A program made the translations under genes and the position numbers. Shown piece by piece: positions 40,273 through 50,913 of a stretch of 64,000 bases of DNA. Numbering within the stretch: the first letter of the stretch is position 1; each line of letters begins with the position of its first letter. The notes beneath the pieces were generated by a model. The model was not told the DNA's origin and made no database searches. It was given only the letters and a program-made list of their open reading frames with translations. Origin of the DNA: Bursaphelenchus xylophilus (Eukaryota > Nematoda > Chromadorea > Rhabditida > Aphelenchoididae); NCBI GenBank assembly GCA_904066235.2, contig CAJFCV020000006.1, positions 2,542,001 through 2,606,000 on the forward strand, written 5' to 3'.

Positions 40273-40742
40273 AGCATGGCTGCAAACCGGGCCAGCCCGG
40301 CCCGGCCCGGCCCGGCCCGGGCCGCAGGCCCGGGCTTGAATCTCCAAGCCCGGCCCGGGCCCGGGCTTGGAAAATTTGGAAAGCCCGGCCCGGTTCGGCC
40401 CGGAAAATTTTTACACTAGGTTGGAAAGAAAGAAAGCGGGAAATGAAAGGAAAATTATGGCAAATTTTCGCAAAATGTAAAGAAAAATTTACCAAAACCT
40501 AGGTACATAAGGTCACTTTACGTTCGCTATGAGCAGTGTGTTCGAAAAAATGAAAAATTCTATCGAAAAAGCATATTTTTTCCTTTTTTTCCTTTTTTCC
40601 GGGCAAAACTTAGATTTCAAAAAAACCGGGCCAGCCCGGGCCGGGCCGGGCCTAAAAATCGAAGCCCGGAGTCGGGCCGAGAAATTAGTCGGCCCGGCCC
40701 GGGCCGAAAAATTTTGCAAAGCCCGGCCCGGAGCCATGCCTA
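40273..40742. mobile_element. hAT-like fold-back element built of GGCCC/GGGCC words
   Basis: The ends read AAGCATGGCTGC on the left and GGAGCCATGCCT on the right, an inverted pair. The direct repeat ATTATACTA stands on both sides (40264-40272 and 40743-40751). An 8-bp target duplication is typical of hAT elements and fits within these nine bases. Inside each end are dense arrays of CCCGG/GGCCC words. The AT-rich centre (about 40420-40600) has no transposase frame. Confidence 0.75.
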
Positions 40743-41262
40743 ATTATACTACGTAGATTCCGGTAGAAAAGTCGTAATTCTAACCGGTAAATGTCAGCTG
40801 CCCGCAAAATGCTTGTCGCGCCACTTCAACGGTTTGTTTTATTGCGCTGGGCAAATTGCCTGTGCGCCATATCTTCCGGTTCGGTGGTGAAGCGGTGAGG
40901 ATTGGATAGACACAGTACTAGCACGAAATTTAAATGCTTTTTGGTCGTATATTGTTTTTACAAAATGGTATTTCAAACATGCCGCCTCAGGCGATAGTGG
41001 TCCTGTTTTAATACCAGTTGACCATTTAGGTAATCATTTGTTTGTTGATTTCTGATTTTCTTTGTAAGTTTAGCAAACACTTATGTATAATAACAGGTCG
41101 AATCCTGACAACTTTTGGATTGAAAATCTGGATTGTTTCTGTTTCTGCAAAAGCTGGGCTAGGAATGCCGCATGTCTCAGAAAAAATTTATACAAATTGC
41201 CAGGTTTAATTAAAATTTGAGCTTCTCACTGAAATGCTGCAACTTCAAACGCTCGTAGCGGC

Positions 41263-41407
41263 CGCAGTTTGCACTTTTAAATCTTGTTATTTCATAGACA
41301 AAGGATAATCTTGCATAGAAGTACATATTCCAAAAGCGAAGTCTCTGCGCCGCCTCCGCCGGAAGTTCTAGCCTCCGGCTTTCCTTCACTTTTTTTGAAA
41401 GACCCTT
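41263..41407 (+). repeat. R6 dispersed repeat, copy 3
   Basis: AATCTTGTTATTTCATAGAC, ACATATTCCAAAAGCGAAGT, CTCTGCGCCGCCTCCGCCGG and a CTTTCCTTCAC block ending at GAAAGACCC follow in the same order as copies 1 and 2. Confidence 0.65.
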
Positions 41408-42119
41408 ACTTCTCTTCTATGCCATTTTACAGTACCTTATAAATATACAGAACTGTCGACAGACGCCTATTTTTTTATCGGTTCAAACCTCTGTTTACTA
41501 CCTTCCAAGTCTTTGAGTAGCCATAATTCTCTTCCCTTAACTTTCGCACAGCGTCCTTTTCCGCTCATAAAGCCCACAAGTGGCAAGTGTGTGACATTGC
41601 GCCCCAAAAAAATTGGTGGACCGAATCAATCTTTGCCAGTTGCTTCTGTTTCGGCATCTTCAACTCCTCTTCCCCAATTTGAATTTTGCGAGGAGGAAGG
41701 GTCATTTGTTTTCGTCGAGGCCGGCAAATTTTAATGAGATTGGAATTTGCGGAATTTTTTGAAGCCCTTTTTTAGGATGGGAGGTCCAAATTTTGCTACG
41801 GCTTTTCGGGTCAACGAAAGTTCGGGTCGATGATATTTTTGGTTGCCTCGATTTGTCATCATATGCATTGTGAAGGCTAGGACAAGGCTCAGTAGATAGA
41901 AATATTAAGATTGCTTCCGTCCTAGGAAAGTTTATCAATCAATCAAAAAATTATCAATATTTTGAGGTATTTTACATGTATTCTTTGAATAATATCGAGA
42001 TAATTCTTACGGGTCTTCGGTTTTGGGAGCAAATTTTGGATTTTTCTATGTTACAATAGCTCAGGGTGAAGAAACTAAAGTCAGCAATGGCTAAGATCAG
42101 AAAAGAAGTATCATAAATA

Positions 42120-42425
42120 TTACCTTCGCCAAGCCTTCGCCGAGCTTCCGCCGAGATCTGCCGAGCTTCCGACGTCTTTTCCAGGCCTTGTAGATACCTC
42201 CTACAACATTTTTTGGGGTTCCAAGTGCCTTGCTTCCTCGTATCAATCAATTTTTTAAGTTTTATTCAAGTCTCCTTCATATCTCATAGCCTACGCTCAA
42301 CCTCAGGATTTTCCCTCTGAGCCAAGCCACCGCCGAACATCCAACAGCTTTTCCAGGCCTCTGAGGTACCTACCGCAACATTTTTTTGGGTTTACACCTG
42401 CCCTACTCCTCATACCGAGCGATTT
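42120..42425 (+). repeat. two tandem copies of a unit of about 185 bp
   Basis: CTTTTCCAGGCCTTGTAGAT with CCTCCTACAACATTTTTTGG at about 42176 is repeated at about 42349 as CTTTTCCAGGCCTCTGAGGT with CCTACCGCAACATTTTTTTG. Both copies are followed by a CTGCCYTACTCCTCRTA-like block. Confidence 0.55.
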
Positions 42426-43690
42426 CATGTTGACCCAAACCGTCGATAACTAACAATTTTTTATTACATTTTTTCTTCTCAAAACAAGCTGTAAATTGCC
42501 CCTCATATAGCAGCTTGATTATTTTTTAATCTTAACTGTACAATGTCCCAAACTCCGACCAATTTCGGCCCCAATGTCCCATTCGCGAGCAGTTAAACCC
42601 TCAATAATCATTCTAATTAAATTCCCCAAAACTGCTCTTGACGCATTTGTTCCAACGCATAAAACGGGTCGTTTTGCTCGCAGTGATATGGAAAGCGCTT
42701 TTGATTAGAGCGCTGTTTAAAACTCCCCCCACCAAGTGTTATATACATACCGCGGTCAGGGAATAAATAAACTCTGCAAGGAGGATTTTTAGAGGGGGTG
42801 TGATTCCAAGTTTTGGATTTTATTAATTTTGAGGCGTTAGGCCTAAAAAATCGATTGTTTACCCTGACGAATCGGAGTAAATAATGAGTTTTTGGAGGCT
42901 TTTTGTTAGTAAAGGATTATCTCTTTAGTTTTTGATGGGAAAGTCGGCATATATTGTAGGTAAAGACCACAATGCTTGGTCAAAAAATCTTTTTTTTTAA
43001 AGACTTTTCTGACAAGACGTTTTTTTGTCTGACTCTCCTGATTTTGCGTGTTCTCTCGCAAGAAAAAAATCTGAAAGGCATCTCCGATTTGTCATCATAA
43101 TTCAGTGGAACCTCTGTACAACGAACTCCCATACCACAAACCCGTCTATAACAAACTATTACATATAGTATTTTACAGATCGCAAGAGCAACTTATCGGT
43201 CAAAATGAACCTTGTTCAACGACGCCGTCCTATATAACGAATATTTTTTTCTCTCTCCTAACGAGTCCTTGTACAAAGAGGAACTCTATGGTCTAAGACT
43301 TTTGAGGATGAGAGATTTGATTAGCTTTATTAACCCTTTCCCATCTCAATTTTTTTTTCAATCTTTATCCCCACACGCACTTCCCTAAACTCCTCTAAAA
43401 ATAAAATGTTAGGAAAGCGCCAAAACAACGTTTCAAAATTAATAATCCGCCCACAGGACGCTTACGCAGGAGCATTTACAAGCCGTTGAAGTGAGTCACT
43501 TGGTACGTCAAGTTGCGAGTCGTTTAATGAATTGAGTTAGCCAATAAAAAATGACAAGCCAAACCCGATAACCGAGCAGAGACCCTTGCACCACCACCTG
43601 ATCTCCTTTCGCTGATTATTTGAGGGAATTTTTCGCTGGTAATCTAGCAAGTATTTTACATCTACTAGGGGAGTTTTAGCGGGCTTTTAG
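42426..43690. other. gene-free AT-rich stretch with an M4 fragment
   Basis: The left end of an M4 element, CAGTGGAACCTCTGTACAAC, is at 43103, and M4-like words continue to about 43250. A block at about 43000-43060 (GACTCTCCTGATTTTGCGTG, TCTCTCGCAAGAA) matches the inner arm of the 46-48 kb inverted repeat. No gene was recognised. Confidence 0.4.
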
Positions 43691-43699
43691 CACCTGATA

Positions 43700-44135
43700 G
43701 AGGGATTTTAGCAGCTCTAGACCGTTCGCAGAGAACGACTTTTCGAACGGACTAGTACGAATAGTGCCCTTTTTTAGCTGCCCCTTTTCAGAAACACCGA
43801 AATTTTTAGTAAAAAAGTTGGTCAGAATTTGACACTTTTTTGCGAATTTATGTATGAAGAATTTCAGTTTGATGTTTAGCGGAGAGAGCAACATTTCCAC
43901 CGAAAATAAGCTTTTCTCCGCGCGAAATCGGCGGAGATCAGATCAAAAGACTTTTCTCTCTGACCGCCTTGGCATTTCGCGTACTCTCTCGGCCGCAAAG
44001 ATCGTTGAATTTCTCGGCCGCTTCTGCAGATTTCGAGCCAAAATTTTCAGGAATCGATATGCGACCTATACCCAACGCCTGTGCAAAATTTCACCGGAAT
44101 TTGAGCGTCGCACTTTGAGCACTTCCCTTGTAAAT
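43700..44135 (+). repeat. P3 repeat
   Basis: Inner blocks are GCGAATTTATGTATGAAGAA, CATTTCCACCGAAAATAAGC, GCATTTCGCGTACTCTCTCG and CCAAAATTTTCAGGAATCGA. The right end is GAATTTGAGCGTCGCACTTT. The left end is degenerate. Confidence 0.65.
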
Positions 44136-44584
44136 TTTTCAACTTTTCATTTTGCCCCCACACAATTAACTTTTGAATTTCCTGCACTTTTTTACATAAT
44201 CGTCCAAGTAATCGTCCCGAAGAACTCTTCCCTCCACATTTATCCCCCAAACCTATAAAAACGTTGGTGTCCCTTCGCGAAATATCTTATTCATGGTCGT
44301 CTAAGAGTCTTAAAAGGGCGAAGGCTCTCGTTCTTCTACTGTATTCCCCAGTGCTCGAGCCTTTTTTTTGTAATGAAAGTGTGTTTTTTTCGGAATTTTA
44401 AAACTTTATCTTTGACCCAGAACTGCTATTTATATAGCCGCAGGGAAAGGAGTGAACTAAAGGGCAGTCTGAAAAATTCGAGCAGATTTTTTGTGGGGGT
44501 TCCGGTTGGATGCTCATGAAGTTCGGTTTGGAGTGGGATGGTGGAGATAAATTTGGGATTTCTAACTGGCGCTTTTGTGATGTC

Positions 44585-44715
44585 ACGAGGTCCACACTAT
44601 TTTTAGCACTTTTTATTAGGTCTCCGCAATTTTTGCACTTTTTATTACGGCCTGGGACTGCTCTTTGCACTTTTTATTAATGTCTACGCTACTTTTTTGC
44701 ACTTTGTATTTTGAC
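44585..44715 (+). repeat. tandem repeat of about 38-bp units
   Basis: Four imperfect units, each ending in GCACTTTTTATTA or GCACTTTGTATTT and beginning with a GTCYACGCTACTTTT-like word. Confidence 0.6.
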
Positions 44716-44929
44716 TTGCGAAAAACTCAGACATTTCAATGTTTTTTTTGTCATCCAAAATTTCAACCGCTCTCTGTCATACTTTACATTGCGTGTGGCT
44801 CTCCTAAAACTCCGTCAAATCCTCCATCCGCGACCATCTAATAGGCCCTGCCTACCGTACTATCAGCCCATCAAATCTGCTCGCCATTCTTCAGACGTCT
44901 CAAACAGAATTGACACGTTTCTGCTTTCC

Positions 44930-45210
44930 CCTTATTCACGAATCCCCCGCCTAAAATCGTCGGAAAAAAGTGGGAGAGGAAGTGGGGTGCGGAGAGAGTG
45001 GGGCGGGCGGTGGAGACGGCCCCGACGACGAGAGCGATCTTTGCGTCCCGTTTGGCGGGAAAACGGGGAGATTCCGAACGGTGCGGGAAAGTCAGCCGCA
45101 CCACCCCCTATTTATCGCCGCTTTTGCGGTGCTAATATGTATTCGGGGCCCTGCGGAGCGGCGGGGAAATTGGGAAATTTTTGGGGCCGCGGAATTAATG
45201 ATATTGAGAG
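44930..45210. other. GC-rich island with a consensus E2F motif
   Basis: Contains TTTGGCGGGAAAAC at 45051-45064, matching TTTSGCGS extended to the symmetric form TTTGGCGGGAAA. The base composition is far from the surrounding AT-rich DNA. Long overlapping frames exist in several readings, with Arg/Gly-rich composition from the bias; no coding call is made. Confidence 0.4.
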
Positions 45211-46034
45211 TTAGCCCTGGGAAAAAGAGCTTACTGAGTACGATGATGTAAAAGTTAAAGTCATCAAAAATATTTCCACAAGTTTTGCCTCAAAATTGCG
45301 TCATCGTTGCGTTAATTATGCCCCAATTTTTGCCCTAAACGAAGTTTTAATCATGTGGGAAGTTGAAGTCATCATCTCAGCCTTATTTCGTTTTTTTATG
45401 CTCCCCGTCGCCTTCTCTTTGATCACGTTTATTTTTCACTGTCCAAGACGGTGGAAAAAACCATTTCGAAACAATGATGACTAAACGGTCTTTCGCCGAA
45501 AACTTGAAAAATCTCTTTTTTCTAGACATCAACACATATTTTTGTCCTGAGATTTTAACGTCTTGTTTCTCCCACCCTTTTATACAGCAAAACCTTGACA
45601 GCCTTCTTCTCCCCATGATCCATGTCTCGCCGAAATCCCCGCCAATCAAAAAAGTCCCTCTTCTTTTTTTTTATTTAGTCGTCAGTCCGTCCGAAAAACA
45701 CCGTCTACCGTCTGCAGGCATCGCCGCATTCTCTTGCGCACCATTTCCGTGTCGAGTGCATCCGTCGGCGCTCGTCAAATCGGGCGAATTTCGCGTGGCG
45801 CAAAGTTGAAACGCGATCTCCGATCAGAAGATAAAGAAAATCAAGTGCAAGAGGACAAGAAGATATGAACTCTCAAATTTTTTACCGTGATATTGAGCGA
45901 TGGTTTTTCTGAGGGAGTACGAAAAATGTTGACAGTACACGAAAACAGATATTTGGCTCTATTACCATGAGTTTGGCTCGAAAAAAGATGTCTCGTTTTC
46001 TTACAATTTTTAAGGTCATCAACATTCATGAATA

Positions 46035-48079
46035 CTCATAATTCTCTTTGTTTTGGCAATCTTAGAAGCTCAAGTGCTTGTCGTAAATTCGAGTAGCGGC
46101 TGGACAAAACAATGTATCCTACAGTCAGCCGAAAATATAAAAAAAAAATCGGAGCTTTAGTCCTACTACAATATAATTTTTTAGTAAAATTTTGAGACAT
46201 CCAATTTTCTTGAAATTTTGCATGTGAACTCTAGATAGGCCGCTTATCAATCACTAAAAGTTTTAGCTCAACCGTCACACCCCAAAATCAAGAAAAATGA
46301 TTACAAAATTTGCGAAGCTCCACAGGAATTATCGACCGATATTTGTTTTTCCTACCAAGATTTGAATAAATCCGGTAATTCCTGTTTCGTTTTGTAGAAT
46401 TTTACCTTATTGATGGGAAAAAATTTGTTAACGTGCACCCAGCGATCTTTTTCCGAGAGAGCATGCAAAATGAGGATGGTGGGATGGATGAATCTTTTTT
46501 TGTTTTTTTTTTTCACCACGAACTTTGCTCTAAAAATTAAAAGTTTTGCATTGTCATTGTGCTCCTCATCATCACTTCCAAAACGGCTCGAAATTTTTAT
46601 TTCTAAAATCACAAAAAATTCACCGATTTTTTTTTGAATTTCTACCGTACTCCTTGGCCATTTAGTCATCAAATCCCAATCTCCAAACACCAAGAATGTA
46701 TTGACCGTTTCTTAAAATTTATGCCGTACTCCTCAAAAATTTAGCTATGTCTTGGAGATTTTTGCCCGGAGAAAATGGATTTTTTGCAGAGGTATTGTGA
46801 CCGCAAACGGAATAGCAACAACTGCACCATTTTTGTACTCTAAATCAGTGCTATCCAGAAACCGATGATTCTAGACCAGCCCTACTCCCCAACTTTCCCC
46901 CGATTTGCCCTCCCTGCCTTCCTTTCGCTCTCCGGTTTCGACCCATTCACTTGCAGCCGCATAATGAATTGCTGAGTAAATCCCTGACATTTTCTTGACG
47001 ATTAAGTGACGAATCATATTTTCCACCCCCCTAAGCGATGCAATTCCGAGCCAACGAAATAACACACTCCCCGCCATTATTCTCCCCCTCTCCGTTGGCT
47101 TCTCCCGCCTGCGGGCAGAGCCCTTTTTTCCGCGGCGACAAGCCCCCCTCGCTTTTTTCCCGTCTTCAAGTACAGCGCTCCCCGTTCCCCCCTCCCTGCG
47201 ATTCTTTTAAAATCATGCTGTTTGGCGGGAAAAAAGCGTTGAACCCGTTGTTTTCGCTGGAGGAGGAAAAGACGGAAGAGAGACGAAAGGGGAGGGAGGT
47301 GCGGACGCATGGACATGAAAAATGTTTTGGATCGCTCGTCCTTGTGACGGAAGGCTTGCCAAGAACACGGCAGGCTGGGAATGCCGCGGAAATTTGGCCT
47401 GCGGACTATTTTGAGGAAATTGGGATTTGATGACTATACGGCCAAGGAATACGGTAGAATTTCAAAAAGAAATCGATGATTTTTTTGTGATTGCAAATAT
47501 GAAAAGTTCGAGATGGTTTAGAAGTGATGAATGAGGAGCACAATGACTATGCAAACTTTAATTTTTTTAACGCAGAGTTCATGGTAATAAAGAAAAAAAA
47601 AAATCGTCTAAACGACTCTCCTCATTTTGCGTGCTCTCTCGCAACAAGATTGCTGAGTTAAAGTCAATGAAAATTTTCATATCAATAAGGTAAAATTCAA
47701 CAAAACGACATAGCTATGCATAGGAATTATCGGATGGATTTATGCAAATTTCGGTAGGAAAAACAAAGCTCGGTCGATAATTCTTGTGGAGCTTCGAAAA
47801 GTTTGAACTCATTCTTCTTGATATGGGGCTTAACGGTTGAGATAAAACTTTCAGTAATTGATAAGCGACCTATCCAGAGTTCACATGCAAAATTTCAAGA
47901 AAATTGGATGTCTAAAATTTCTGTCGAAAATCATATTGTACTAGGGACTAAAACTCCGAAATTTTTTCAATTTTTCTATTTTCGGCTGACCGTAGGATTT
48001 ATTGTTGTGATCAGCCGCTATTCGAATTTACGACAAGCACTTGAGCTTCTAAGATTGCCAAAACAAAGCGAATTGTGAG
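46035..48079. mobile_element. 2.04-kb inverted-repeat element with arms of about 660 bp
   Basis: The left arm (46035-46697) and right arm (about 47410-48079) are imperfect inverted copies along their whole length. Ends: CTCATAATTCTCTTTGTTTT against CAAAGCGAATTGTGAG. Middle: TTGCATGTGAACTCTAGATA against CCAGAGTTCACATGCAAAAT. Inner: TGATGAATGAGGAGCACAAT (right arm) against GTGCTCCTCATCATCACTTC (left arm). The 700-bp centre includes a GC-rich island. A minus-strand frame in the left arm (46352-46693, Lys-rich) is broken in the right arm, so coding is doubtful. No target duplication was identified. Confidence 0.7.
47040..47400. other. GC-rich island with a consensus E2F motif, inside the 2-kb inverted repeat
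   Basis: TTTGGCGGGAAAAAAGCG at 47221-47238 is a full E2F-type site. The flanks are C-rich upstream and GAGGAGGAAAAG-rich downstream. It lies between the arms of the 46-48 kb element. Confidence 0.4.
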
Positions 48080-48172
48080 CATTTACGACTGTTGACCTTT
48101 CCGCGAACTGTCGCGTCGGGCATTAATACGCACCCCGAGTGTCCGCTTGTCCTCTTCCGCCCCACAAATATC

Positions 48173-48280
48173 CTCCATTTTCCTTGTGGAATCTCCGCCC
48201 AAGACTTTTGAACTTTTCTTCAGCAGTCTTGAAAAAAAGTTCAACAGTCTTGGGTGGATATTCCACAAAGAAAATGGAGT
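48173..48280 (+). other. strong hairpin of about 108 nt
   Basis: CTCCATTTTCCTTGTGGAAT at 48173 pairs with ATTCCACAAAGAAAATGGAG ending at about 48279. The stem continues inwards with GCCCAAGACTTTTGAACTTT against AAAGTTCAACAGTCTTGGGT. The loop is about 15-20 nt. Arm length and loop are in the range of long small-RNA precursors, but a small decayed transposon is equally possible. Confidence 0.5.
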
Positions 48281-48354
48281 TATCTGCATTCTTGTTTGCA
48301 AAATTTTGCAAATTCTTCAATCCCTCTTTTTTTGCCCTAACAATTTTTTAGCTC

Positions 48355-49150
48355 CCCTCAAAACGTATGCTCATTGCGAATGAGCACCCGCACGTCAAGA
48401 TTTTGCGCTCAAAGGGTTATGTATCAACACGAAAGTTGGCATTCTGTTTCCGCTTACGGAAGTGTCCAAAAAATCCGTCTCAATGACAGTTTTTTTGGAC
48501 GAGGTCAGAGGAAAGGCGAAATATTGCGCAAAATGAAGAGATTTTCTATCTCGAAACTGGCTCATTTGATTTTTTTCGTTTTAGGCTCAAAAAATCCGCC
48601 TTGTTCCAGACTATGTTTCCACGAAACTTCAAATAGGGGCGAGGGAAAATCTTAGAGAAATCCTCGAAATCGCAACATTTTTTAGGCGTTGTTAGTTTAG
48701 GCTTCAAACAGATAGAAGACGACCGATTTTTTATATGAAATATATATGTTCAGGTTAAGCAGGAGCCCAGCTTCAAATTTATGTATGCAATAACCCCATT
48801 CTACCCCATCTTCATCGTGTAATCAGGCTATCTTTATCGCAAAAAATTGTCTTTGAGATCAAACAGAATGCCAAGAATTTTTCATTGCTTGAGCGCTTTT
48901 GTTTTATTTTTTCTTGACGTGACCCGTTTTATCTCACTCGTATTAGTTCCAAAAGCACTTTTATCTTTCCGTAGCAGTTCAGCCAATATTTTCGTTTTTT
49001 CGTTTCATCCCTGACCTGAAGAATATGAAAAATTACTGCCCCGCTTCGTTGGGGAGAACTTGTGATTTTCGGGGACTGGGAGCAGAATCGACAAATATTC
49101 GAGTCTATACTGGCATGTCTGGCCAGGTTTAAGTTTAAGGCCTGACCTTG
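48355..49150. other. unassigned stretch
   Basis: Short open frames at 48374-48655 and 48929-49186 (minus) show no domain or splice support. No repeat family was recognised. Confidence 0.35.
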
Positions 49151-49189
49151 TACTTTAGATGATGACGCAAAAAACTGATACTTCAAAGT

Positions 49190-49975
49190 GACGACTGCAT
49201 TTTTTGGGGAGATTTTGATTACGTAATGGCCAGTACACCTTATACATTATGACTTATAAATTTTTCGGTAAAAAGTTACAGTGATCCCATGGAAAATCCA
49301 ATTTTTCCGACAAAACCACAGTTGCAGAAATTTGAAATTTATGACTGAATTTTTTGCGGGAAATTTTGATTGCATCATGGCCAGTAGGGCATCTAGACTA
49401 TGACAAATGATATTTTTCAATAAGAAGTTACAGTAATCCCGCTGAAAATCCGATTCCCCTACAAAACTACCCCAAATTCCGGTTATAGGAATTTGAACGT
49501 GATTACTGTAATTTTCTGGGCCAACTTTGATTGTGTAACGGCCAACAGAGCTTATAGAATAGGATAAATGATATTTTTCAGTAAAAAGTTACAGTAACCC
49601 ATTGAAAATTCAATTGTGCATAAAAAAACTACCTCAAGTTCTAGTTATATAAATTTGAAAGTGAATCCTGTAATTTTTGGGCCAATTTTGATATCATAAT
49701 GGCCTGTAGAGCCTATAGAATGTGTTAAATGAAATTTTTCAGAAAAAAGTTACGGTAATCCCGCTGAAAATGCAATTTTCCTACAAAACCACGCTAAGTT
49801 CCAGTTATAGAAATTTGAAATTGAATACTGTAATTTTTTGGGCTAATTTTGATAAGATAATGCCCAGCAGAGACTGCAGAATATGATAGATGAAATTTTT
49901 CAGCAAGAAGTTACAGTAACCCCACGAAAAAATCCACTTTTCCTACAAAACTACCTCAAGTTCAAGCCATCAAAA
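49190..49975 (+). repeat. tandem repeat, five units of about 155-160 bp
   Basis: Units begin near 49211, 49361, 49521, 49681 and 49841 with a TTTTGATTRYRTAATGGCC-like word. Each continues with a GATATTTTTCAGTAAAAAGT-like word, TTACAGTAATCCC, a GAAAATCCAATTTTCC-like word and TACAAAACTACC. Units have diverged by roughly a fifth. No coding potential. Confidence 0.75.
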
Positions 49976-50099
49976 GTCTAGGTCCCCGTACTTTACCACA
50001 TGCCCAATCACAGCATGCGATTGGTCACAATGCCTGTTGCAATCTTGTCATTGTTTTTGAGTTTGGAAGTTCTCGTGTCAAGACCGGGGGAGAAGACTT

Positions 50100-50480
50100 T
50101 TTTGCTCTTTATTCTCCTCCTGTGAAGAAATTTTTTCCCGTCTCTCTCCCCCCTAACCCCTTCTCTGCCCCGTTTTCGCTTCGCTTCGGCGGTCCCCAAA
50201 CACAGAGAAATCTCCTTGCAGTTTTGCGGTCCCATAACGCCAAAGTTTTGCGCTTCGTCCGGAAGCCGTTATGCCCGGAATTGGGTCGTATTTTACGACC
50301 AAATTCCCCGCGATTCCACCGAGAAATCGCTGGGTTTTCTGGACTTCTGAGGCCAAAAAGCGAGTTCGCATCGGAATTTACTGGTCGATAATCGTTCATG
50401 TCGGCAAAACACATCAACTCCGATCGTTTTACCGCAGAATCGACCAGTCGATAACGTATTTTTTGACCTGAACTCACAAA
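50100..50480. other. GC-richer island upstream of the E2F gene
   Basis: CTCTCTCCCCCCTAACCCC and a run of CCGGAAGCCGTTATGCCCGG-like sequence set this apart from its AT-rich neighbours. It may be part of the promoter or 5' region of the E2F gene that starts at 50914. The open frames here overlap on both strands and none is convincing. Confidence 0.3.
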
Positions 50481-50913
50481 AAATCCCGATTTTGATAATT
50501 TTTGCAATCTAAGGTTGAATTTCCAATCGAAAATTACCTAGATCATTACCCACATGACAAATAATCGCTAGTAAACAGATGGCATGAAAGAAGACTTCGT
50601 ATTTTACCCAAAAAAACTCGATAATTTCTTTTTTTCTCAACGAATTTTCTCGAATTCCTACAATTTTTTTTAATTCGGTAATTTTCTTTTTTCTGCTCTC
50701 GACTTGCGCGTCCATTGAGTGCAATTGAATGGAAGCTGTACTAAACATAAACCAGAAACCACCTTTTATCTATTCCCGTATGGATTTTGTGATTCTCCGC
50801 TATTTCTTACCTAAAATAATATTCTTTGATTTTTCCCAAGGATTTCCTGTAATTTCAAGCCTAAAATAGAAGGAAAATAAGTTTAATTGTGTTTTCAGGC
50901 ACCCCCTGGTTGA

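Noticed and set aside
46352..46693. 113-codon Lys-rich minus-strand frame in the left arm of the 2-kb inverted repeat
   Set aside because: The matching right arm carries stops in the same frame, so there is no sign of selection for coding.
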